From DAOUBP01 sp034432655 (lineage in GTDB: Bacteria; Chloroflexota; Anaerolineae; CG2-30-64-16), in NCBI GenBank assembly GCA_034432655.1, contig DAOUBP010000053.1, positions 11,213 to 75,212 on the forward strand: DNA of 64,000 bases, read 5' to 3'. Each line of letters opens with the position of its first letter. Position 1 is the first letter of the stretch. The position numbers and the translations under genes are program-made. The notes below the pieces were generated by a model that was not told the DNA's origin, ran no database searches, and saw only the letters and a list, made by a program, of their open reading frames with translations. Of this stretch, positions 8,099 through 16,899 are shown piece after piece.

Positions 8099-9133
8099 AT
8101 GTTGGACGAAGGGTATTGGCAGGCTTTACTACGCGATGTCGAGATGGAGGCTGAACTGCCAGCCCGCAATGAGCCGGAGGAGTTCATCGCCCCTGGGGCA
8201 GAAAGCGTGTTTTCCCCCGGCAACCGGCACTGGCCTGGCACAGCAGGGGCCGACAGCGAGGCGGACTGGGCTCGAGCGGAGGCGTTGCTGGCCAGCGGCG
8301 AGACGACCACCGTACAAATCACCGGCTTCAATCGCGGCGGATTGTTGGCGAGTTTTGGCGAGTTACAGGGGTTCATCCCGGCCTCGCATCTGCTGAAGCC
8401 GGTGCCCGGCTATTCCCTGGAGGAACGCGCGCTGGCCCTGGCCGGCCGCGTGGGCGAAACTCTGACCGTGCGGGTCACTGAAGTAGATCGTGATCATTGC
8501 CGATTGATTCTGTCGGAACGGGCGACGCAACAGAACGGACGGCCCGAGGCCTTCTTGGCCAACCTGCGAGAAGGCCAGATCTGCCAGGGGTCGGTGACCA
8601 GCTTGTGTCCTTTCGGCGCTTTTGTGGACCTGGGAGGCTTTGAGGGCTTGATCCACATTTCGGAGCTGTCATGGGGGCGGGTGAATTCGCCTGCCGAAGT
8701 GGTGAAACCGGGGGATCGGCTGGACCTGTTGGTGTTGGATGTCAATCCTGAGGCGCAAAAGGTGGCGCTCAGTTTGAAGCGGCTTCACCCCGATCCGTGG
8801 GCCGGGGTCGAGTCGCGTTATTATCCCGGCCAAGTTGTAGAGGCGTTTATCACCAACGTGGTCAACTTCGGCGCGTTCGCCCGGCTGGAGGAAGGCCTGG
8901 AAGGGCTGATCCACGTGTCGGAGCTGGCCGAAGGCACCTTCCTCCACCCGCGCAATGTGGTGCGCGAGGGCGATCGGGTACGCGCCCGGGTGTTGCATGT
9001 AGACGGCCAGAAACGGCGCATTGCGCTGACACTGCGGGGCGGCGACGGCGGGCACGCACGTCTTGGCCGCCAGGAGCTTTCGGCCCCGCAGTCGGGAGCA
9101 GATCGGGTAGCCCGTGAAACCGACACGCGATGA
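8099..9133 (+). CDS. rpsA: S1 RNA-binding domain protein, ribosomal protein S1-like
   Basis: The 344-residue protein has three S1/OB-fold RNA-binding repeats: about 60-135 (QITGFNRGGLLASF), 150-222 (CPFGAFVDLGGFEGLIHIS) and 238-308 (NFGAFARLEEGLEGLIHVS). Ribosomal protein S1 helps load mRNA on the 30S subunit; this short form with three clear repeats is seen outside Proteobacteria. I chose the ATG at 8099 because GAGGAGGGG precedes it; an in-frame start 24 bases earlier lacks a site. It overlaps ftsK by 20 bases. Confidence 0.8.
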   Translation: MLDEGYWQALLRDVEMEAELPARNEPEEFIAPGAESVFSPGNRHWPGTAGADSEADWARAEALLASGETTTVQITGFNRGGLLASFGELQGFIPASHLLKPVPGYSLEERALALAGRVGETLTVRVTEVDRDHCRLILSERATQQNGRPEAFLANLREGQICQGSVTSLCPFGAFVDLGGFEGLIHISELSWGRVNSPAEVVKPGDRLDLLVLDVNPEAQKVALSLKRLHPDPWAGVESRYYPGQVVEAFITNVVNFGAFARLEEGLEGLIHVSELAEGTFLHPRNVVREGDRVRARVLHVDGQKRRIALTLRGGDGGHARLGRQELSAPQSGADRVARETDTR

Positions 9134-11453
9134 GCGGCTGGGATTGGTGCTGGCGGCAGCGGGGCTGCTCGCTTTGCTGCTGCTGGCACCCCTCCTGGGC
9201 GATCAAGGGGGACCGCCGCCGCTGCGGCTGGTGTTCGGCTGGGGCGCGGTCGTACTGGCTCCTGCCCTGGCGCTGGGCGGCGTGTTGATCGCCTTCTCCG
9301 GCCGGCTGGGCTGGCAAGTGCGCTGGCCGGCCATCGCGCTGCTGGAGCTGCTGTTCTGGGCGGCGCTGACCATTACCCATCTTTACCAGCCCAATCCACT
9401 GGCCGCTGCCCTGGCAGGCCAGGGGGGCGGCGTAGTGGGCTGGGCGACCGCCCAGGCGTTGTTGGATGTGTTCGGCCCGGTTGCCGCCCGGGTGATCGCA
9501 GTGGCTGGCAGCCTGGCGCTCCTCTTTTTGTTCTGGCGTGCCCTCCCGCCGTCCTGGACCGCCGCGGTTGTCGGACGGGCCGGTGCCGGCTGGGAGGCTC
9601 TGCGCACGGCGGCAACTGGCGCGGCCCACGGGTCCGCCCGGCCATCCTCCCCTCCCCCTGCGCCCCATGTGCCGGATGTGCTCGCCGGGAGTATGCGCGG
9701 CGCCCGGCGGCTTGCCGGCTTCATCTCCGCGTTACGTGAAGGCGCAATAGGGTTGCTGGCGCAGGGTGCCGCGCTGATCGGCCACTGGCGCCAACGCCTG
9801 CCGTTCGGCCGGTCCGCATCTTCCGCCGCCGCAGGGCCTCACGCGGAGCCGCTGCCCCGTCTGCGCCGGGCAAGCGCGCAACCGCCGGCCGCAGCAGCAG
9901 AACCTGGGGCAACCGCCGGCCGGGCCAAAGGTGCCTCCGACGCGACGCGCGGCAAAAGCCGCGAGCGGGGCCGGCCCGGCAGTCGGCCGTCCTGGCTGCC
10001 CCCTTACAACCTGTTGCGGCTTGATGCCGGGCCCAGCTCTTTCGGCGGTGCGGGCTCGGCCGACGCACGACAGCGCGGGCAACTGATCAAGCGCACCCTG
10101 GCCGAGTTCGGCGTGCCGGTGGAAATCGTCAGCATCAAGGAGGGCCCGCGCGTCACCCAATACGGCCTGGAGCCGGGCGAGATCGTGCGCGAACTGCGCA
10201 ACGGCGAGACGATCCGCCGTCGCGTCTCGGTGGCCAGCATCCTCCGCCTGCAGAACGACCTGGCCCTGGCGTTGGCAGCCCCCTCTCTGCGCATCGAAGC
10301 GCCGGTGCCCGGCCGGCCCTACGTCGGTGTCGAGGTCCCGAACACCGCCAACACCCTGGTCAGCCTGCGCAACATCCTGGAGTCCAAGGAGTTCGCTCGG
10401 GTTGGCTCGCCCCTGGCCGTTGCGGTAGGCCGCGACGTGTCCGGCGATCCGGTGGTGGCCGACCTGGCCCGCATGCCCCACTTGCTCATCGCCGGCGCCA
10501 CCGGCTCGGGCAAGTCGGTGTGCATCAACGCGATGATCTGCAGCCTGTTGATGAACAACGGGCCGGAGACATTACGCCTGATCATGATTGACCCCAAGAT
10601 GGTGGAGCTGCCGGTCTACAACGGCATCCCTCACCTGTTGGGCCCGGTGATCACCGAGACGTCGCAGGCTGCCGGCGCGCTGGCCTGGTTGATGTTGCAG
10701 ATGGACGACCGGTATCGGGCGTTTGCTGCGGCGCGCGTCCGCAACATCGTCGAGTACAACCGCAAACAGGCCCGTCAGCACGGAGAAATCTTGCCCTACA
10801 TCGTCCTGGTCATAGACGAGCTGGCCGACTTGATGATGACGGCAGCCGAGGATGTCGAGCGCCAGATCTGCCGGCTGGCGCAGATGGCGCGCGCGACGGG
10901 CATTCATCTCGTCCTGGCCACGCAACGGCCCAGCGTAGATGTGATCACCGGCCTGATCAAGGCCAACTTCCCAGCACGCATTGCCTTCGCAGTCTCGACG
11001 CAAATTGACAGCCGGGTCATCCTGGACGCGCCGGGCGCCGAGAAGCTGCTGGGCCGCGGGGACATGCTATTCATGACCCCTGAATCGTCCAAGCTGACGC
11101 GCATCCAGGGCTGCTTCGTGTCCGACGAGGAGATCGAGCGCCTGGTGGACTTCTGGCAGCGCTATGCGGCGGACGAGGGAACTGACGCCGCACCCCAGAC
11201 TGCACCCTGGCTCGGCATGGTGGACCGGCTGGAGAACGGCCGCGATGAGCTGCTGGACCAGGCATTACAGCTTCTGCAGTCCAAGACCCACATCTCTACC
11301 TCGTCCCTGCAGAGGCAGTTGCGCATCGGCTACCCGCGCGCGGCGCGGCTGATGGAGCAACTGGAGGCGATGGGTGCAGTCGGCCCGGACGAAGGGGGCG
11401 GCCGCAGCCGGGCGGTGCTCTTGCACGGAGACCAGAGTGCGGCCGGCCAATAG
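9114..11453 (+). CDS. ftsK: DNA translocase FtsK/SpoIIIE
   Basis: Septum-located DNA pump of 779 residues that moves chromosome ends into daughter cells. About four N-terminal membrane segments (residues 10-150) are followed by a low-complexity Ala/Pro/Arg linker (150-300). The motor domain has Walker A GATGSGKS (about 461-468) and Walker B IVLVIDELADLM, and a C-terminal winged-helix gamma domain (about 705-770, SSLQRQLRIGYPRAARLME) would read polar DNA motifs. The GTG start lies inside the end of the S1 gene, so translation is coupled. Confidence 0.93.
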   Translation: MKPTRDERLGLVLAAAGLLALLLLAPLLGDQGGPPPLRLVFGWGAVVLAPALALGGVLIAFSGRLGWQVRWPAIALLELLFWAALTITHLYQPNPLAAALAGQGGGVVGWATAQALLDVFGPVAARVIAVAGSLALLFLFWRALPPSWTAAVVGRAGAGWEALRTAATGAAHGSARPSSPPPAPHVPDVLAGSMRGARRLAGFISALREGAIGLLAQGAALIGHWRQRLPFGRSASSAAAGPHAEPLPRLRRASAQPPAAAAEPGATAGRAKGASDATRGKSRERGRPGSRPSWLPPYNLLRLDAGPSSFGGAGSADARQRGQLIKRTLAEFGVPVEIVSIKEGPRVTQYGLEPGEIVRELRNGETIRRRVSVASILRLQNDLALALAAPSLRIEAPVPGRPYVGVEVPNTANTLVSLRNILESKEFARVGSPLAVAVGRDVSGDPVVADLARMPHLLIAGATGSGKSVCINAMICSLLMNNGPETLRLIMIDPKMVELPVYNGIPHLLGPVITETSQAAGALAWLMLQMDDRYRAFAAARVRNIVEYNRKQARQHGEILPYIVLVIDELADLMMTAAEDVERQICRLAQMARATGIHLVLATQRPSVDVITGLIKANFPARIAFAVSTQIDSRVILDAPGAEKLLGRGDMLFMTPESSKLTRIQGCFVSDEEIERLVDFWQRYAADEGTDAAPQTAPWLGMVDRLENGRDELLDQALQLLQSKTHISTSSLQRQLRIGYPRAARLMEQLEAMGAVGPDEGGGRSRAVLLHGDQSAAGQ

Positions 11454-11493
11454 ACGGGCCGCGTCGCGTGGACGTGGCAACCCGGCTGATCCT

Positions 11494-11522
11494 TTGACAG
11501 CATGTTCTCATGGCTTTATAAT
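11494..11522 (+). promoter_or_regulatory. perfect consensus sigma70 promoter for tRNA-Val
   Basis: TTGACA (11494-11499) and TATAAT (11517-11522) match consensus at all twelve positions with a 17-base spacer. Predicted transcription start is about 11529, a few bases before the tRNA. Confidence 0.9.
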
Positions 11523-11534
11523 AGGACCATCATC

Positions 11535-11608
<74 letters not shown>

Positions 11609-11654
11609 TGTCTCAGGAGACAGAGGTCAGGAAGCAGGGTTGGCGTTGGCCGAG

Positions 11655-11689
11655 CCAGGTTTTTCGCAAGAAAACCTGGTTTTCTTTTT
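11655..11689 (+). terminator. rho-independent terminator after tRNA-Val
   Basis: The stem CCAGGTTTT (11655-11663) / AAAACCTGG (11671-11679) with a 7-nt loop is followed by TTTTCTTTTT. This is a classic intrinsic terminator about 45 bases after the tRNA and before selA. Confidence 0.88.
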
Positions 11690-11728
11690 CCCGCAGCAGC
11701 TGCAGCAAACCTGGGAGTGCAAAGCGTG

Positions 11729-13123
11729 ATGACACAAAACTCACCCGCGGAGGATCGGCGGCGCCGGCTGCCCAGCGTGGAACGGCTGTTGGCGCAGATG
11801 CGCAAGACAGACATCCCGGCGCGTTACGGCCAGGCGCTGACGTTGGAGGCGGCCCGCAATACCCTGGCCGAGGCACGGGCGCGCGTGGCGGCCGGCGAGC
11901 CGGTGCCCGATCTGTCGGCCCTGGTCCAGGCGGCCCTGCAACGGCTGGAGGGGGCCGCGCGCGAGACCCTGGTGCCGGTGATCAACGCGACCGGTGTTAT
12001 CATCCACACCAACCTGGGCCGGGCACCGCTCAGCCGGGCCGCTCGCCGCGCGATGGACGCAGTGGCGGCCGGTTACTCCAACCTGGAATACGACCTGGCA
12101 GCGGGCGAACGCGGCTCGCGCTACATCCACGCCGAGGCGTTGTTGTGTAGGCTCACCGGAGCCGAGGCCGCCCTGGTCGTCAACAACAACGCCGGGGCCG
12201 TCTTCCTGGCCCTGGCAGCGCTCGCGCGCGGCCGCGAGGTGATCATCTCGCGCGGGCAGCTGGTGGAGATCGGAGGTGGGTTCCGCATCCCCGATGTGTT
12301 GCGCCAGAGCGGCGCGCGCCTGGTGGAGGTGGGCACCACCAACCGCACCCATCTGCAAGACTTCCAGGAGGCCATCGGCCCGGAGACCGCGCTGCTGTTG
12401 CGCGTGCACTCTTCCAACTTCAAGCAGATCGGCTTCACGGCCACCGTCCCCCTGGCCGACATGGTGACCCTGGCCCATGAGGCCGGTGTGTTGGTGCTGG
12501 ACGATCTGGGCAGCGGCAGCTTGCTGGACACCACCCGCTATGGCCTGGCCCCCGAGCCGATGGTGCAACAGAGCGTGGCTGCCGGTGCCGATCTGGTTAC
12601 CTTCTCGGGCGATAAGCTGTTGGGAGGGCCCCAGGCGGGGTTGATCGTGGGCCGAGCGCAACTGGTGGCACAACTGCGCCGCCACCCCCTGACGCGCGCG
12701 CTGCGCGTGGACAAGAGCACCCTGGCTGCGTTGCAGGCCACCCTGTTGCACTACGTGCGCGAGGAAGCGGAGCGCGAAGTGCCGGTATGGCAGATGATTG
12801 CGACCCCTGTGGAAGCCCTGGCCGCCCGGGCGGCCGATCTGGCCGCTGCGCTGCGGAGCTACGGAGTGCCGGCCACGGTGGTACGGTCGAACAGCACCGT
12901 TGGGGGCGGGTCGTTGCCGGGCGAGGTGCTGCCGACCCATGCCGTGGCCCTGGCCCCATCGTCGCCCAACGCGTTCGCAGCCGCGTTGCGCCAGGGACAA
13001 CCGCCCGTGGTTGCCCGCGTGGCCGACGATCAGGTGCTGCTGGATCTGCGGACGGTGCCCCCAGAAGTGGATGAGACCCTGATGCACGTGGTGGTCCAAG
13101 CCTGGTCGCGCGAACGCGCGTGA
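11729..13123 (+). CDS. selA: L-seryl-tRNA(Sec) selenium transferase
   Basis: PLP enzyme that turns seryl-tRNA(Sec) into selenocysteinyl-tRNA(Sec) using selenophosphate. Length (464 residues) and motifs fit bacterial SelA: VINATGVIIHTNLGRAPLS near residue 90, NNNAGAVFLAL, DDLGSGSLLDT, and the PLP lysine in TFSGDKLLGGPQAG at Lys296. The start is the ATG at 11729 with GGGAG upstream; GTG codons 3 and 12 bases earlier are alternatives. Its presence shows the organism makes selenoproteins; selB, selC and selD are not in the window. A likely client is the DsbA-like protein at 48.1-50.1 kb. Confidence 0.93.
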   Translation: MTQNSPAEDRRRRLPSVERLLAQMRKTDIPARYGQALTLEAARNTLAEARARVAAGEPVPDLSALVQAALQRLEGAARETLVPVINATGVIIHTNLGRAPLSRAARRAMDAVAAGYSNLEYDLAAGERGSRYIHAEALLCRLTGAEAALVVNNNAGAVFLALAALARGREVIISRGQLVEIGGGFRIPDVLRQSGARLVEVGTTNRTHLQDFQEAIGPETALLLRVHSSNFKQIGFTATVPLADMVTLAHEAGVLVLDDLGSGSLLDTTRYGLAPEPMVQQSVAAGADLVTFSGDKLLGGPQAGLIVGRAQLVAQLRRHPLTRALRVDKSTLAALQATLLHYVREEAEREVPVWQMIATPVEALAARAADLAAALRSYGVPATVVRSNSTVGGGSLPGEVLPTHAVALAPSSPNAFAAALRQGQPPVVARVADDQVLLDLRTVPPEVDETLMHVVVQAWSRERA

Positions 13124-13165
13124 GAGACCTGGCGGAAGTTTGACGTTTAGGGCAGAGGGAAAACG

Positions 13166-13564
13166 ATGGCTGAATCTTTCGTGCTACACGGTCGGGTGAT
13201 CAAAGCCGGCCGCGGGGAAGGACCTGCCCTGGTCTCCCCGGCGCCCATCGGCTTTCTGGGCGGCGTTGATCCCGATACCGGCATCGTGTTGGAGCCCGGC
13301 CATCCGCTGCAGGGCCGTTCGGTGGCGGGAAAGGTGCTGGTCTTCCCCACCGGCAAGGGCAGCACAGTGGGCTCGTACACCATTCTGCGCCTGGCGCGCA
13401 GCGGCCACGGCCCGGCCGCGCTGGTGAACGCGGAAAGCGAGGCCATCGTGGCCGTGGGCGCGATCATCGCTGACATTCCGATGGTGGATCAGGTTGACAT
13501 CGGCCTTATCCGGGACGACGACTGGGTTATCGTCGAGGATGGGACGGTCACGGTCCGCCGCTGA
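13166..13564 (+). CDS. aconitase X swivel domain protein, probable phosphomevalonate dehydratase small subunit
   Basis: A protein of 132 residues of the DUF126/AcnX swivel family. The signatures GGVDPDTGIV, HPLQGRSVAGKVLVFP, GKGSTVGSY and VGAIIADIPMVD resemble the archaeal form that pairs with a separate catalytic subunit to dehydrate 5-phosphomevalonate to trans-anhydromevalonate 5-phosphate. The start ATG has GAGGG at a good distance. The next gene, four bases on, is isopentenyl phosphate kinase, which acts later in the same archaeal route. The large subunit lies at 36769-38043. A hydroxyproline dehydratase role is the main alternative. Confidence 0.8.
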   Translation: MAESFVLHGRVIKAGRGEGPALVSPAPIGFLGGVDPDTGIVLEPGHPLQGRSVAGKVLVFPTGKGSTVGSYTILRLARSGHGPAALVNAESEAIVAVGAIIADIPMVDQVDIGLIRDDDWVIVEDGTVTVRR

Positions 13565-13567
13565 AAG

Positions 13568-14407
13568 GTGTCCGACTGGCCGCAGATGGATGAACTTCTT
13601 TTTCTGAAGTTGGGTGGATCGTTGCTGACCGACAAAACGCGGCCACAGGCGCTGCGCGGGGACGTCCTGGCGCGGCTGGCGGCCGAGGTGGCCGAAGCAT
13701 TGGGCCGGCGCCCTACGCTGCGGCTGTTGTTGGGCCACGGCAGCGGTTCCTTCGGCCATGTGACTGCCAGCCGCTACCGCACGCATGAAGGGGTGCGCAC
13801 GGCCGAGGAGTGGCGGGGCTACGCCGCGACCGCGCGCAGCGCCGCGACGTTGAACCATCTGGTGATCGAGGCCTTGTGGGAGGCCGGGGTGCCTGCCCTG
13901 CGCGTCCAGCCCTCGGCCTCTGCACGCTGCCAGGACGGCGAGCTGATCGCGCTGGACGAGCGGCCCCTGGCAGCCGGCCTGGCGCACGGCCTGGTGCCGG
14001 TGATCCACGGCGATGTGGCGCTGGACGACATCCGCGGCGGCACCATCATCTCGACCGAGCAGATCTTTCGCTGGCTGGCACCGCGCTTGGGGGCGCACCG
14101 GGTGATCCTGGTGGGAGAGGTGGCCGGCGTATTCACGGCCGATCCGACGCACGACCCGGCCGCGACGTTGATCCCCGAAATCCGGCCGGACATGTTGCCC
14201 GAACTGGCGCGCATCCTGGGCGCTTCACGAGGGGTGGATGTGACCGGGGGCATGGTGAGCAAGGTACAGGAAATGTTGGCGCTGCTGGCGGCCGCCCCTT
14301 CTTTGCGCCAGGTGCAGATCATCTCCGGCCTGGTCCCCGGGCTGGTGCAGCAGGTGCTGGTGGATCCTGCCCTGCAGGCCGGGACGCGGCTGGTAAGGGC
14401 AAGTTGA
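13568..14407 (+). CDS. isopentenyl phosphate kinase
   Basis: Amino-acid-kinase-fold enzyme, 279 residues, predicted to phosphorylate isopentenyl phosphate to isopentenyl diphosphate. Diagnostic features are the N-terminal FLKLGGSLLTDKTRP, the Gly-rich loop with catalytic His in GHGSGSFGH (about residues 57-65), and the C-terminal VDVTGGMVSKVQEML. The reading begins at GTG 13568; an ATG at 13586 (MDELLFLK) fits archaeal N-termini about as well. It lies directly after the phosphomevalonate dehydratase small subunit, so the pair belongs to an alternative mevalonate pathway. Isopentenyl phosphate kinase is known in Roseiflexus, also a Chloroflexota member. Confidence 0.9.
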   Translation: MSDWPQMDELLFLKLGGSLLTDKTRPQALRGDVLARLAAEVAEALGRRPTLRLLLGHGSGSFGHVTASRYRTHEGVRTAEEWRGYAATARSAATLNHLVIEALWEAGVPALRVQPSASARCQDGELIALDERPLAAGLAHGLVPVIHGDVALDDIRGGTIISTEQIFRWLAPRLGAHRVILVGEVAGVFTADPTHDPAATLIPEIRPDMLPELARILGASRGVDVTGGMVSKVQEMLALLAAAPSLRQVQIISGLVPGLVQQVLVDPALQAGTRLVRAS

Positions 14408-14446
14408 AAGCCAGACATGGAATGAGGGCTGCGGAAGCGTGAGGGT

Positions 14447-14475
14447 TTGCGGGTTATGCTGGTGAAGGTTATAAT
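14447..14475 (+). promoter_or_regulatory. promoter candidate for the site-2 protease gene
   Basis: TTGCGG (14447-14452) and a perfect TATAAT (14470-14475) are spaced by 17 bases, 37 bases before the ATG. The -35 element matches only three of six positions. Confidence 0.5.
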
Positions 14476-14511
14476 GAAGTTGGTTCCTGAGCGAGGGAAG
14501 AAAGAGGATCA

Positions 14512-15606
14512 ATGTTACTGACCATCGTATCGTTCATCCTTGTGATGGGCGTGATCGTGTTTGTGCATGAGCTGGGCCATTTGGTGGCCGCCAAGCGCAG
14601 CGGCATTGTAGTTGAGGAGTTCGGGTTCGGGTTCCCGCCACGGTTGATCAAGTTGTTCGAGCGCGGCGGCACAGTGTACTCCATCAACGCGATCCCCCTG
14701 GGCGGTTTTGCACGCATGAAGGGGGAGGATGATCCCACCGAGCCGGGCAGCTTTGCGGCGGCCTCCCGGCTGGCGCGCACGGTCACGCTGCTGGCCGGGC
14801 CGGGCATGAATTTCCTGTTGGCGATCGTGCTTTTCACCGGCCTGGCGCTGGTGGAAGGGGTGCCGGATACCAGCCGTCCTGCCACCACAGTGTTGGATGT
14901 GCTCCCGGACTCCCCGGCGGCGGCAGCCGGCCTGCGGCCGGGCGACCAGCTGGTTGCGGCCGACGGCCTGCCCCTGAACAGCAACGAAGATGTGATCCGC
15001 TACACGTCAGCCAGGCCGAATCAGCCCGTGGTGTACACCATCCTGCGCAAGGCAAACGCGGAGCGGGACGGCGAACTGTTGACTTTCACCATCATTCCCC
15101 GGCCAAATGAGCAGGGGCAGGGCAAGATCGGGGTTAGCCTGGGGCTGCCGACGCGGCCGGCTTCGCTCTTTGAAGCGGTCGGGCTGGGCTTTACCGCCAC
15201 CGGCCGCTTGATTTACCTGACCTTTTCCATTCCCGCCAATTTGATCCGTGAGGGCAAGCCGATCTCCGATGTCGGGTTCATGGGCCCGGTGGGCATTGCG
15301 GCGACCACCGGCGTCGTGGTGCAAGAGGCCCAAGCCCGCGGCTCCCTGCTGATCCTGGTGAACTTCATTGCCGTGCTGAGCGTGGCGCTGGGCCTCACCA
15401 ACCTGTTGCCGATCCCGGCCCTGGACGGCGGCCGGCTGCTCTTCATCGTGGTCGAGGTGATCCGGGGCCGGCGTGTCGAGCCGGCGCGCGAGGGCTTGAT
15501 CCATCTCATCGGGTTCGGCCTGCTGTTGTTGCTGATTGCTGTTTTGAGCGTGCGTGAGATCGGCGCGCTGCTCAGCGGCAACCCGGTCGTGCCGGGCCTT
15601 TATTGA
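14512..15606 (+). CDS. rseP: RseP-like site-2 zinc metalloprotease (M50)
   Basis: Intramembrane protease of 364 residues. The zinc site HELGH is at His19-Glu20-His23 in the first membrane segment, and a PDZ domain lies at about 110-190 (VLPDSPAAAAGLRPGDQL). The third ligand region NLLPIPALDGGRLLF sits in a later membrane segment near residue 300, followed by a C-terminal membrane helix. Family members cut anti-sigma factors or signal-peptide remnants. The start has GAGG six bases upstream and a likely own promoter. Length is slightly below E. coli RseP because there is one PDZ domain. Confidence 0.92.
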   Translation: MLLTIVSFILVMGVIVFVHELGHLVAAKRSGIVVEEFGFGFPPRLIKLFERGGTVYSINAIPLGGFARMKGEDDPTEPGSFAAASRLARTVTLLAGPGMNFLLAIVLFTGLALVEGVPDTSRPATTVLDVLPDSPAAAAGLRPGDQLVAADGLPLNSNEDVIRYTSARPNQPVVYTILRKANAERDGELLTFTIIPRPNEQGQGKIGVSLGLPTRPASLFEAVGLGFTATGRLIYLTFSIPANLIREGKPISDVGFMGPVGIAATTGVVVQEAQARGSLLILVNFIAVLSVALGLTNLLPIPALDGGRLLFIVVEVIRGRRVEPAREGLIHLIGFGLLLLLIAVLSVREIGALLSGNPVVPGLY

Positions 15607-15625
15607 CAGGGGATACATAGACGCT

Positions 15626-16867
15626 ATGAACTGCAGGCGTTGTGGTGCACCGCTGCATGAGGGCGTGGTGATCTGCCCGGAGTGCGGCGCGCGACAGCGA
15701 CGGCGCTCGGCTTCGGTCCGCTGCGCCAGTTGCGGCAAAGGGGTTGCCGTGGGGTTACGGGTGTGCCCGCACTGCGGCCGTGATGTACGGCCGGCCGGGC
15801 CACGCTGGGGCCTCTGGCTGGCGGGGGTGGTCGCGCTGGCGCTGTTCAGCCTGTGGGCGCTGGACAGGTTGCCCGTCGAGCGCGTGGTGGCCGAGGCCAT
15901 CGCCCTGCGGGATCGGGTATCTGGCCTGGTGCAGGTGCTTGGGCCGGTAGTCAGCTCGCCGTCTTTGCTGGCCGCCGAGCCGCAGACCACGCCCGCGCTG
16001 GTGGGCCTGCTCCCCGAGTCGCCCACACCGGAGCCCTTGCCGTCGCCGACAGCGTCGCCCACACCCGTTCCTCCCACACCGACTCCGGAGCCCACCGGGA
16101 CACCCGAAGCGCCGGCGGCAGCCGAGACTCCCGTGACGGAGGCCACGCCGCAAGTCACAGAGACCCCAGGGCTGGCGTTGACACCTACGGCCCGCGCGAC
16201 CGCAGCACCCACGCCGACCCCATCCGCTACGCCTACTGCAACGCGCAGCCCGACCTTGCCGCCGCCGACGGCCACCCCGACGCGCTCCGGCGGCCGGGTC
16301 ACCTATCGCGTTCAAGAGGGCGACACCCTGTCCACCATCGCCGCGCGTTACGGCATCACCTGGCAGGAGCTGGCAGCAGCCAATGGCTTGAACGCGCAAT
16401 CCGTGCTGCGCATCGGCCAGGAGCTGGTTATCCCCCTGCCCGGCGCTGCCCTGATCCCCACGGCCACTGCGCGGCCGCGGCTCACCCCCACGCCCGTGCC
16501 ACCGACCGCTACCCCGTTGCCGCAGCTGGCGGCTCCGGTTTTGAAAGACCCTGGCGATGGGGCCTCCTACAACGGCGGTGATGCGCTCGTGGAGCTCTCC
16601 TGGGGGCCAGTGGAGGGCGTGGGGCCGGAGGATCAGTATCTGGTAGTAGTCACCTGGGTTGAACAGGGGGCACCGATGGAGCATCGGTGGCGCACCACGG
16701 CCACCGGCACGCGGGTGCCACCCTGGCTGTGGGGCAAGGCGGACCAGCCGGCGCGCAAATACACCTGGTCGGTTCAGGTAGTACGGGTCACTACCGATGG
16801 CAAAGGGGGGGAACAGGTGATCCCCTTGAGCCCGCCGAGTCCAACGCGGGTGTTTTATTGGGGCTGA
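15626..16867 (+). CDS. zinc-ribbon, single-TM, LysM-domain protein
   Basis: The 413-residue protein begins with two Cys4 zinc ribbons (CRRCGAPLHEG...CPECG; CASCGKG...CPHCGRD, residues 3-52). One membrane helix follows (about 58-75), then a long Pro/Thr spacer and a LysM peptidoglycan-binding domain (about 226-272, YRVQEGDTLSTIAARYG). A second Pro/Thr linker and a C-terminal beta-rich domain of about 110 residues complete it. The zinc ribbons face the cytoplasm and LysM faces the wall, so it could couple the two. The start ATG is 20 bases after the protease gene. No known full-length family is recognised. Confidence 0.75.
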   Translation: MNCRRCGAPLHEGVVICPECGARQRRRSASVRCASCGKGVAVGLRVCPHCGRDVRPAGPRWGLWLAGVVALALFSLWALDRLPVERVVAEAIALRDRVSGLVQVLGPVVSSPSLLAAEPQTTPALVGLLPESPTPEPLPSPTASPTPVPPTPTPEPTGTPEAPAAAETPVTEATPQVTETPGLALTPTARATAAPTPTPSATPTATRSPTLPPPTATPTRSGGRVTYRVQEGDTLSTIAARYGITWQELAAANGLNAQSVLRIGQELVIPLPGAALIPTATARPRLTPTPVPPTATPLPQLAAPVLKDPGDGASYNGGDALVELSWGPVEGVGPEDQYLVVVTWVEQGAPMEHRWRTTATGTRVPPWLWGKADQPARKYTWSVQVVRVTTDGKGGEQVIPLSPPSPTRVFYWG

Positions 16868-16899
16868 TTGATCGTTCTTGAGCGGGGTTCGTACAGACC

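Noticed and set aside
11741..13099. Minus-strand 452-codon frame opposite selA
   Set aside because: It is a GC-driven shadow with His/Gln/Arg-rich content and no recognisable domain; selA on the other strand is certain.
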